This document shows, one piece after another, positions 7,529 to 14,337 of a stretch of DNA of 20,426 nucleotides. The notes below the pieces were generated by a model. It was not told where the DNA came from. It ran no database searches and saw only the letters and a program-made list of their open reading frames with translations. Both the position numbers and the translations under genes were made by a program. Source of the stretch: Ruminococcus sp. UBA3855 (GTDB lineage: Bacteria; Bacillota; Clostridia; Oscillospirales; Ruminococcaceae); the NCBI GenBank assembly GCA_002392545.1, contig DGHF01000023.1, forward strand, positions 1-20,426, given 5' to 3'. Positions within the stretch are counted from its first letter, which is position 1; each line of letters starts with the position of its first letter.

Positions 7529-10063
7529 ATGCGCTTGCTTGTGATTGACGGGAATAGTATTATCAACCGTGCTTACTATGGGGTACGCACACTTTCCAAC
7601 CGGAATGGAATTTTCACAAATGCGCTGTTTGGGTTCATGAATATGTATCTGAAGGAGGTTGCGGAGGTTTCGCCTGATGCGGTGGCGGTGGCGTTTGATT
7701 TGTCAGAGCCGACATTCCGCCATAAAAAAGCTTCTTTCTACAAGGCGAACAGAAAAGGAATGCCCGAAGAACTCGCCATGCAAGTGCCCTATTTAAAGCG
7801 CATTCTCACGGCGAAAGGTGTGGCTGTCCTCAGCGCAGAGGGTTATGAAGCAGATGATATTCTCGGCACTCTCGCTCATGCCTGCGACCAGCAGGGGCAT
7901 GAATGTTTCATCATGACAGGCGACAGGGACAGCTTACAGCTCATTTCTGACCGTGTTACTGTGCATCTTGTCAAAACTCAGAAAACAATTGCTTATACTC
8001 CGGCAGTCTTTCGGGAAGAATACGGTTTCGCCCCTATTCACATGATTGACCTTAAAGCCCTGATGGGCGATACTTCTGACAATATTTCCGGTGTCAAGGG
8101 TATCGGCGACAAAACTGCCATCCCTCTGATTCAGACTTGGGAAACTATCGAAAATATGTATGAACATATCGGGGAAGTCAAGGGAACGTCGAAATTCCGT
8201 CAGAAACTGCTTGACGGAAAAGAGGATGCCTTTTTGAGTAAATGGCTGGCAACAATTGTCACTGATGCGCCTGTATCCCTGAATCTGAATGATTATATCC
8301 CGAAACAGCCCGATAATCTGACCTTACGGCAGATTCTGACTGACCTCGAAATGTACCGCATTCTTGAAAGACTTAAATTACAGCCCCTTGAAATGGAACT
8401 CCCCGAAGAGGATTTGACCCCTCAAAATGTCCCTGATTTACAGGAAATTCCTTTCGATATGGACAAAATCAAGGAATTGACTCAGCCTGTCGGGTATCTC
8501 TTCAAAGACGGCATTCTGACAATCTGCGCTGATTCGTCTGTTATGAAAACCGGAAACGAAATCGAAATTCTTTCGTTCATGGAATCTGATATTCCTAAGG
8601 CGACAGATGATGCAAAGCCACATTACCATTATGCCCTTTCTCACGGAAAACATTTAAATCAAATTGTATTTGATGCTTCTTTGTGCGGTTATATGCTCAA
8701 CCCTTCCGAAACTGATTACAGCATTCCGGCATTGTGTGCTTTTTTGAGGGTGCACCATTTCAAGAAGCTGGACGATTTCGCAGATGTTCAGGCATTGCAG
8801 GCTTTAAGCAAAAAAGGCATTGAACGGCTTGAAAAAGACGGGATGCTGTCCCTCTGGAATGATGTGGAATTACCATTAACAAGGGTTTTGGCTTCTATGG
8901 AACATGAAGGGGTACTGGTGGATACTGATGGTATCCGTGCATTCGGGGAACGGCTTACAGCGAAAATTGAACAGCTGACGACTGAAATTTATACCGATGC
9001 CGGACAGGTCTTTAATATCAGCTCCCCGAAACAATTAGGTGTGATTCTTTTTGAAAAATTGGGCTTGCCAGCCGGAAAAAAGACAAAAAGCGGTTATTCT
9101 ACCAATGCGGAAGTACTGGAAGAACTGCGCCCACGTCATCCCATTATTGACAAAATTTTGCAGTACCGGCAGTATACAAAATTGCAGTCTACTTATGTGG
9201 ACGGTTTATTGAATGCTGTTGCTGATGACGGCAGAATTCACACCAATTACAAACAGACCGAAACCCGAACAGGAAGACTTTCTTCTACTGAACCAAACCT
9301 GCAAAATATTCCTGTGCGGACGGAATTAGGGCGTGAAATGCGGAAATTTTTCAGGGCAAAAGAAGGTTGTGTTTTCCTTGATGCCGATTACAGTCAGATT
9401 GAATTAAGACTGATGGCGCACCTCAGCGGAGACAAGGCTATGAAAGAAGCCTTTGAAAGCGGGACGGATATTCACACTGCAACCGCTGCGAGAGTTTTTG
9501 ATATGCCTGAAATTTTCGTCACTTCTGACCTCAGAAGCAAGGCGAAGGCTGTCAATTTCGGGATTCTCTACGGAATGGGCGCATTTTCCCTCTCGAAAGA
9601 TATTCATGTATCGAAAAAAGAGGCGGAACAATATATTTCTGATTATCTCGGCTCATTTCCAAAAGTTTCTAAATTCCTTGATGACGTTGTGGACAATGCC
9701 ACCCGAAAAGGCTATGTCTGCACAATGCTTGGAAGAAGACGATATATCCCCGAACTCAATTCTAAAAATAAAGTGGTTCAGGCTTCCGGTAAAAGAATTG
9801 CTATGAATACCCCTGTACAGGGGACGGCTGCTGACCTGATTAAACTTGCGATGATTCACGTACACGACAGACTAGAGAGGGAAGTTCCCACAGCAAAATT
9901 ATTGTTGCAGGTGCATGATGAATTGATTGTGGAAGTTCCGCTGAATGATGCCGAAAAGGCTTCTGTAATTCTTCATGATGAAATGCTTCATGTTGCTGAA
10001 CTTTCCGTTCCTTTGACCGCAGAGGTCAAGAAAGGGGCGACTTGGTATGATGCTAAAGATTAA
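7529..10063 (+). CDS. polA: DNA polymerase I
   Basis: A protein of 844 residues, close to the usual size for Bacillota. The ATG follows AAGGAGGG at 6 bases. Residues 1 to about 290 are the 5'-3' (flap) nuclease: V-I-D7-G-N-S, Y-E-A-D-D (106-110), T-G-D-R-D (130-134), and D181-T-S-D-N with the helix-hairpin-helix G-V-K-G-I-G-D-K. Residues about 310-450 occupy the place of the 3'-5' exonuclease but lack its D-x-E motif, so proofreading is probably absent. Residues about 450-844 are the polymerase: motif A D618-A-D-Y-S-Q-I-E-L-R, motif B R669-S-K-A-K-A-V-N-F-G-I-L-Y-G, and motif C V795-H-D-E. It acts in Okazaki fragment processing and repair synthesis. It is first gene of an overlapping operon with rimI and tsaD. 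Confidence 0.97.
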   Translation: MRLLVIDGNSIINRAYYGVRTLSNRNGIFTNALFGFMNMYLKEVAEVSPDAVAVAFDLSEPTFRHKKASFYKANRKGMPEELAMQVPYLKRILTAKGVAVLSAEGYEADDILGTLAHACDQQGHECFIMTGDRDSLQLISDRVTVHLVKTQKTIAYTPAVFREEYGFAPIHMIDLKALMGDTSDNISGVKGIGDKTAIPLIQTWETIENMYEHIGEVKGTSKFRQKLLDGKEDAFLSKWLATIVTDAPVSLNLNDYIPKQPDNLTLRQILTDLEMYRILERLKLQPLEMELPEEDLTPQNVPDLQEIPFDMDKIKELTQPVGYLFKDGILTICADSSVMKTGNEIEILSFMESDIPKATDDAKPHYHYALSHGKHLNQIVFDASLCGYMLNPSETDYSIPALCAFLRVHHFKKLDDFADVQALQALSKKGIERLEKDGMLSLWNDVELPLTRVLASMEHEGVLVDTDGIRAFGERLTAKIEQLTTEIYTDAGQVFNISSPKQLGVILFEKLGLPAGKKTKSGYSTNAEVLEELRPRHPIIDKILQYRQYTKLQSTYVDGLLNAVADDGRIHTNYKQTETRTGRLSSTEPNLQNIPVRTELGREMRKFFRAKEGCVFLDADYSQIELRLMAHLSGDKAMKEAFESGTDIHTATAARVFDMPEIFVTSDLRSKAKAVNFGILYGMGAFSLSKDIHVSKKEAEQYISDYLGSFPKVSKFLDDVVDNATRKGYVCTMLGRRRYIPELNSKNKVVQASGKRIAMNTPVQGTAADLIKLAMIHVHDRLEREVPTAKLLLQVHDELIVEVPLNDAEKASVILHDEMLHVAELSVPLTAEVKKGATWYDAKD

Positions 10064-10502
10064 AGAACTGACAGTTTCAGATATGAATTTATTGCAGGAC
10101 TGCGCCGCTCTGGAGGCTATCAGCATTTGTGAGCCTTGGAGTTTCAGCTCGTTCGTTTCAGAGGCAAAACGAAAAGAAGGCTTGATTCTGGCAGCCATTG
10201 ACGAAAAAGAAAAATTATTCGGATTCCTCACGGCAACTTGTATTCCGGAAACTGCTGACTTGACTAATATTGCTGTTATGCCACAGCACCGCCGGAAAGG
10301 TATCGCCGGAATGCTGATTTCAGCACTGAAAAACCATGTCGGAGAGGGGAGTATTTTTCTGGAGGTTCGGGAATCCAATACCCCTGCAATTGCATTCTAT
10401 CAGAAACATGGCTTTTTACAGGTGGGTATCCGGAAACGCTTTTACCATCTGCCCGAAGAAGATGCATTATTGATGAAATGGGAGGAATTTAAATCATGCT
10501 GA
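10047..10502 (+). CDS. rimI: RimI-type GNAT protein N-acetyltransferase
   Basis: A 151-residue GNAT protein. The acetyl-CoA-binding loop is at Q80-H-R-R-K-G-I-A-G-M-L. The RimI-typical stretch L-E-V-R-E-S-N-T-P-A-I-A-F-Y lies at 105-118, and the end has F-Y-x-x-P-E-E-D-A-L-L-M-K-W. RimI acetylates the N-terminal amine of ribosomal protein S18 in E. coli, and homologues next to tsaD are common in bacteria; activity on other proteins is possible. The gene begins 17 bases inside the 3' end of polA, with GGGG upstream and a second ATG directly after the first, and it ends 7 bases inside tsaD. Translation through the three genes is therefore probably coupled. The usual neighbours tsaB and tsaE are not in the window. 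Confidence 0.9.
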   Translation: MMLKIKELTVSDMNLLQDCAALEAISICEPWSFSSFVSEAKRKEGLILAAIDEKEKLFGFLTATCIPETADLTNIAVMPQHRRKGIAGMLISALKNHVGEGSIFLEVRESNTPAIAFYQKHGFLQVGIRKRFYHLPEEDALLMKWEEFKSC

Positions 10503-11521
10503 TACTGGGAATTGAAAGTTCCTGTGATGAAACAGCGGCTGCTGTTGTGGAGGACTGTACAAAATTACGTTCTTCTGTGATTGCATCTCAGGCAATGGAA
10601 CACAGATTATATGGCGGTGTCGTGCCTGAACTCGCTTCAAGACGGCATTGTGAAAATATTCTTGCTGTGACACAACAGGCTCTCGACGAGGCTGATATTA
10701 CCCCTCAGGAGCTGGACGGAATCGCTGTGACTTATACCCCCGGACTGATAGGGGCTTTGCTGGTCGGGGTCAGTTTCGCTAAAGGTCTGGCTTTCTCGAC
10801 AGGGAAACCCCTCATTCCGGTGCATCATATGACCGGACATATCGCCGCCAATTATCTGGCACATCCGGAATTAAAACCGCCTTATCTGTGTTTAGTTGTC
10901 AGTGGCGGTCATACCATGTTAGCCGAGGTAACAAGTTATACAACGTTCCGCATTCTCGGCACAACCAGAGATGATGCCGCTGGTGAATGCTTTGACAAGT
11001 GCGCCCGTGTGCTGGGGTATCCTTACCCCGGGGGAGTGCAGATTGACAAAGCTTCTCAATTGGGGGACTGTAAACGCTACCAGCTCCCACGACCCAAGGT
11101 CAACGGCAGTGAGCTGGATTTCTCTTTCTCTGGTCTGAAAACGGCGGTCATCAATATGGTACATCATGCCGAACAAAAGGGCGAAACTATCGAAAAAGAA
11201 TCTATGGCGGCAAGTCTGCAAAAGACAGTTTCTGAAATCCTCACCGAAAAAACAGAAATTGCTATGCATCAGACTGGTTATACCACTGTTGCAATGGCGG
11301 GGGGAGTTTCTGCTAATTCCGGTCTTCGTGCCGAAATGGAGCAGATGTGCCGGAAAAATGGCTATACGCTTTATATGCCTCCTCTTTCATTGTGCGGTGA
11401 TAATGCTGGTATGATTGCCTGTCAGGGGTCTTATAACTTCTTAGCAGGCATCACGGCTGATGAAACTCTCAACGCTTACGCATCCGGCACGGCGATTGGT
11501 GAAATGCTTACAATATCATGA
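10496..11521 (+). CDS. tsaD: tRNA N6-adenosine threonylcarbamoyltransferase
   Basis: A protein of 341 residues, the normal length for TsaD/Kae1. It opens with I-L-G-I-E-S-S-C-D-E-T. The metal ligands are seen at H111 and H115 (H-H-M-T-G-H) and D302 (C-G-D-N-A-G-M-I-A), and the nucleotide-binding ASKHA segments at V-S-G-G-H-T (135-140) and G-G-V-S-A-N (269-274). TsaD, working with TsaB and TsaE, transfers the threonylcarbamoyl group to A37 of ANN-decoding tRNAs (t6A), which is usually essential. The ATG at 10496 follows GGAGG and overlaps the end of rimI. A strong terminator follows eight bases after the stop, closing the polA-rimI-tsaD operon. Confidence 0.97.
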   Translation: MLILGIESSCDETAAAVVEDCTKLRSSVIASQAMEHRLYGGVVPELASRRHCENILAVTQQALDEADITPQELDGIAVTYTPGLIGALLVGVSFAKGLAFSTGKPLIPVHHMTGHIAANYLAHPELKPPYLCLVVSGGHTMLAEVTSYTTFRILGTTRDDAAGECFDKCARVLGYPYPGGVQIDKASQLGDCKRYQLPRPKVNGSELDFSFSGLKTAVINMVHHAEQKGETIEKESMAASLQKTVSEILTEKTEIAMHQTGYTTVAMAGGVSANSGLRAEMEQMCRKNGYTLYMPPLSLCGDNAGMIACQGSYNFLAGITADETLNAYASGTAIGEMLTIS

Positions 11522-11528
11522 AAATATG

Positions 11529-11566
11529 GAAACGATTCTGTATATTATGGAATCGTTTCTTTTTTT
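11529..11566 (+). terminator. Rho-independent terminator after tsaD
   Basis: A perfect 10-bp stem (GAAACGATTC / GAATCGTTTC) with an 11-base loop, followed by seven T. It ends the polA-rimI-tsaD operon. Confidence 0.9.
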
Positions 11567-11568
11567 GG

Positions 11569-11597
11569 TTGATTTTTTTGCAAAGATGTGTTATACT
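11569..11597 (+). promoter_or_regulatory. Promoter for the CapA-family gene
   Basis: TTGATT (11569-11574), 17 bases, TATACT (11592-11597), directly after the tsaD terminator and 43 bases before the ATG at 11641. Confidence 0.7.
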
Positions 11598-11640
11598 GTT
11601 ATTGTACAATTTTTACACTAAAGAGAAAGGATTTATTGAA

Positions 11641-12945
11641 ATGTACAAATTAAAATGTATTTCCGCTGTATTGCTTGCGGTATCTCTGCTGAGTGGATGC
11701 AGTGCAAAGAAAGAACCTGCTCCCGATATTTCTGATACAGCACCTGTTTCGCCTGTCCCTGTGACGACTTTACAGGACGGACAGGAAGAAGAACAGCCTG
11801 CTACCAATGAAGACGGCATTATTACTATGACCGAACCCCAAAACCTTGAGGAAACTTCTGATACTGGCAGTGACGGAACAATCAGTTTTGTGGCGGTCGG
11901 AGATAATCTCATTCATACAGCTGTTTACCGTTCCGCCGCTGAACACACTGAAAACGGAGAGGAATATAATTTCGGGTATTGTTATCAGTATGTAGCGGAT
12001 GAAATTCAGTCCGCTGACCTCGCTTTCATCAATCAGGAAACTGTCATCTGCAATGGGGAATTCGAAATTTCCGGCTCAAATCTGAATTTCAATTCCCCTA
12101 ATGAATTGGGGGACTGTCTCATTGAAACCGGCTTCGATATTTTCAATATGGCAAATAATCACGTTCTTGATAAAGGCTCGTCAGGAATGCGGGCTTGTCT
12201 TGACTATTGGGACAGCCGTTGTGAAATGCATCCGGATATTCGGGTTTTGGGGGCGTATCGTGATTATCAGGATATGTACGACTACAGAACCATGGAAGTC
12301 AATGGCGTTTCTGTCGGGATTGTGGGCTATACTGAACACACTAACGGCTATTTTCTCCCTGATAATTCCGAAATGCAGATTCCCTATCTGGATGATGAAA
12401 AAATGATGAAGGAACAAATTGAGGAACTTTCTCAGATGGTGGATTGTGTTGTTGTTTCCACACACTGGGGGGTAGAGGATTCCCACGTTGTCACTGATGA
12501 AGTTAAGGAACTTTCTCAGAAACTCATTGACTGGGGGGCTGATGTCATTATCGGGACAGGTCCACACACACTCCAAAGTATGGAATACCTTACCCGTCCG
12601 GACGGTTCTCAGGGGTTCGTGTTCTATTCACTTGGAAATTTTATTTCCGGTCAGACGGATAATTTCAACATGGTCGGCGGAATGGCGAAATTTGATATTG
12701 TCAAGGAAAACGGCAATGTTACCATTGAAAATGTCGGCTTGACTCCGGTCATTACACAGTACGAAACCGGAAGCCTGAACAATGTCCGTGTCTATCCGTA
12801 TTACCTTTATACAGACGAACTTGTTGAAAATCACGGCATTCCTTATTCTCCTATGGGAACAGCGAAAAACTGGAGCTGGGACGTTATCAATAATATTGTG
12901 CAGAATAATGTTCCCGAAGAATTCCAGAGGCTGGAAAAAGATTAA
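11641..12945 (+). CDS. CapA/PGA_cap-family metallophosphatase lipoprotein
   Basis: A protein of 434 residues from the ATG at 11641, which has AAAGGA upstream. A longer open frame back to 11518 runs through the tsaD terminator and promoter and is not used. Residues 1-20 form a lipoprotein signal with L-L-S-G-C20, followed by an acidic spacer rich in Pro, Glu and Thr to about 78. Residues about 80-375 are the calcineurin-like PGA_cap fold: V-G-D88-N, N131-Q-E-T, N172-N-H174, S-T-H275-W-G, and G-P-H309, all candidate metal ligands. CapA was first described in poly-gamma-glutamate capsule systems, but many homologues outside capsule loci have no assigned substrate, and no capB or capC is seen here. 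The protein should be lipid-anchored outside the cell membrane. It lies between housekeeping genes and the scaffoldin cluster. Confidence 0.88.
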   Translation: MYKLKCISAVLLAVSLLSGCSAKKEPAPDISDTAPVSPVPVTTLQDGQEEEQPATNEDGIITMTEPQNLEETSDTGSDGTISFVAVGDNLIHTAVYRSAAEHTENGEEYNFGYCYQYVADEIQSADLAFINQETVICNGEFEISGSNLNFNSPNELGDCLIETGFDIFNMANNHVLDKGSSGMRACLDYWDSRCEMHPDIRVLGAYRDYQDMYDYRTMEVNGVSVGIVGYTEHTNGYFLPDNSEMQIPYLDDEKMMKEQIEELSQMVDCVVVSTHWGVEDSHVVTDEVKELSQKLIDWGADVIIGTGPHTLQSMEYLTRPDGSQGFVFYSLGNFISGQTDNFNMVGGMAKFDIVKENGNVTIENVGLTPVITQYETGSLNNVRVYPYYLYTDELVENHGIPYSPMGTAKNWSWDVINNIVQNNVPEEFQRLEKD

Positions 12946-13085
12946 AATATTGCACTTTTTTGCATTTTTTACCGAAATTTTGGGTATGGAAATATTAAAA
13001 TAGTCTTAAAAAAATCCCAACTTTGTGAAAAAGGTATAAAACTAATTGTTTGATTTGTATAAAGTGATGATTTTCAAAAAAACTA

Positions 13086-13114
13086 TTTACTTTTTTTTAG
13101 ATTTGATGTATAAT
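13086..13114 (+). promoter_or_regulatory. Distal promoter of the scaffoldin cluster
   Basis: TTTACT (13086-13091), 17 bases, TATAAT (13109-13114). An A/T-run-rich stretch lies directly upstream, which could act as an UP-like element. Confidence 0.6.
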
Positions 13115-13233
13115 AGAGATGTTGAGAGAAAGGAAAATTTTCGAAATCGTTGAAAAGTGGAAAAATTGTTGTACAGATTGCACAAAATCAAATACCGCTT
13201 TTTTACATTTCAAACAAAATGTTATAAACTCTC

Positions 13234-13262
13234 TTGACTTATTTGTTGTTTTGTTCTATAAT
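13234..13262 (+). promoter_or_regulatory. Proximal promoter of the scaffoldin cluster
   Basis: TTGACT (13234-13239), 17 bases, TATAAT (13257-13262). The start near 13269 precedes the ScaC-like start codon by about 140 bases. Confidence 0.7.
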
Positions 13263-13287
13263 AACATTAGGTAGATTTGAACAGGAT

Positions 13288-13348
13288 TTATACCTGACAA
13301 TTTGCCGGAATGGTATGGAGGGTATAATTGGAGGAAGTGCGGCTTCCT
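13288..13348 (+). promoter_or_regulatory. Foldable 5' leader with two hairpins
   Basis: TTATACC (13288-13294) can pair with GGTATAA (13321-13327), and AGGAAG (13332-13337) with CTTCCT (13343-13348). Both stems lie in the leader made from either promoter. They match no riboswitch class I recognise, and no poly-T tract follows. Confidence 0.35.
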
Positions 13349-13395
13349 TTGGTTATATAGCTTTGTATTTACTTTCTATTGACCAATTACAATGA
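13315..13395 (+). other. Possible 26-codon leader ORF ending at the scaC ribosome site
   Basis: The ATG at 13315 opens 26 codons for a Gly-rich, hydrophobic peptide beginning MEGIIGGSAAS. Its TGA (13393-13395) touches the AAGGAGG used by the ScaC-like gene. There is no strong ribosome site of its own, so translation is uncertain. Confidence 0.2.
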
Positions 13396-13409
13396 AGGAG
13401 GAAAGACTA

Positions 13410-14222
13410 ATGAAAGTAAGAAAGATTGTTGCCGGATTGGCAGCTATGTCTATGATGGCAGCATTTTCTGCACAGGCTGTATTTGCAGCTGGTGTTTCCA
13501 TCAAGGCAGGAACAGCAACAGCCGCAGCAGGTGAAACCGCAAAAGTCGCAGTCAGCATGGAGGGGGTTACTGCTCCTATCAATGCAGTAGAGTTTGAGGT
13601 TACTTATAATCCTGATGTTCTGACATTGAAGGGTATTACTGCTGGTCAAGCAGTTCCGACTGGCGCAGATGGCACAGAGAATTTTGAAGGGGTAAATTCT
13701 TTTGAGGTCACTACTGATACCGCTGGTGTAGCTGTTATCACTTACGCAACAGGTTTGTCCGATGACCAGTACTGCATTACTGCTGATGGTGTTGTTGCAA
13801 ACATTGAATTCACCGTTGCAGAGGGCGCAGCTGCTGGAAAGTATGATGTCAATATCGTTGCTGTTGACCGTGATACCTTTGAGGGTTCTGGTACAAAGAA
13901 TACTGAAATTGCAGCAGCTTACATCAAGGCAGACGGCACTGTTGATGCTTACACCGCTACCGGCACAGCTGGTTATGTAGAAGTAACTGGTGGCGAAACA
14001 CCGACAGACCCGCCAAGTGATGTTACTTATGGTGACGTTAATGGCAATGGCACAGTTGACATTGTTGACGTTCTGACACTGAATCAGTACTTGCTGGGTG
14101 TAAGCGAAGACCAAATCAGCCAAGCAAATTCCGATGTCAACAACGACGGCGTTATTGATGACTCTGATGCAATGAACATCCTGAAGTCTCTCGTAAACCT
14201 CGTGAAACTGCCGATTGCTTAA
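13410..14222 (+). CDS. scaC: ScaC-like adaptor scaffoldin (one cohesin, one dockerin)
   Basis: A protein of 270 residues from the ATG at 13410, 8 bases after GGAGG; an in-frame ATG at 13392 precedes that site and is unlikely. Residues 1-27 are a signal peptide (cleavage after A-V-F-A or one residue on). Residues about 28-193 are a cohesin with the hallmark F-E-V-T-Y-N-P-D-V-L-T-L. Residues 194-203 are a short Thr/Pro linker. Residues about 207-266 are a dockerin with two calcium loops: D209-V-N-G-N-G...D220 and D242-V-N-N-D-G...D253. Loop positions 10 and 11 differ (Ile-Val against Asp-Ser), so the two halves are not symmetric. In R. flavefaciens, ScaC binds ScaA through its dockerin and recruits a different enzyme set through its cohesin; the same role is inferred. 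It is first in the cluster, 115 bases before the ScaA-like gene. Confidence 0.87.
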   Translation: MKVRKIVAGLAAMSMMAAFSAQAVFAAGVSIKAGTATAAAGETAKVAVSMEGVTAPINAVEFEVTYNPDVLTLKGITAGQAVPTGADGTENFEGVNSFEVTTDTAGVAVITYATGLSDDQYCITADGVVANIEFTVAEGAAAGKYDVNIVAVDRDTFEGSGTKNTEIAAAYIKADGTVDAYTATGTAGYVEVTGGETPTDPPSDVTYGDVNGNGTVDIVDVLTLNQYLLGVSEDQISQANSDVNNDGVIDDSDAMNILKSLVNLVKLPIA

Positions 14223-14337
14223 TCAAAACCAATGTTATCCAATGACATCTTAATGTTGTGACAGAACAAAACTCAAAAATCGGTGGACAGCGACAAATGC
14301 CCACCAAAACCCACATAAAGAAAGGAATTAATTAGTT

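Larger units (their letters stand above)
12946..13409 (+). promoter_or_regulatory. Non-coding regulatory region before the scaffoldin cluster
   Basis: 464 AT-rich bases with no supported gene. They hold no convincing terminator for the CapA-family gene, two sigma-A-like promoters (listed separately), and a leader that can fold into two hairpins. The first promoter would give a 5' leader of about 290 bases and the second about 140. Confidence 0.6.

Noticed and set aside
7392..7544. Small ORF in the polA leader, overlapping the polA start by 16 bases
   Set aside because: There is no ribosome site and the ATG lies at the predicted transcription start. The composition does not look like a protein.
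11518..11640. N-terminal extension of the CapA-family protein overlapping tsaD
   Set aside because: The stretch covers the tsaD terminator and a promoter, and would bury the lipoprotein signal that begins at the ATG at 11641.
13407..14123. Antisense open frame of 238 codons opposite the ScaC-like gene
   Set aside because: The low-complexity Cys/Ser-rich translation, typical of the reverse of an Ala/Thr/Gly-rich gene, has no start signals. The plus strand holds a clear cohesin and dockerin.
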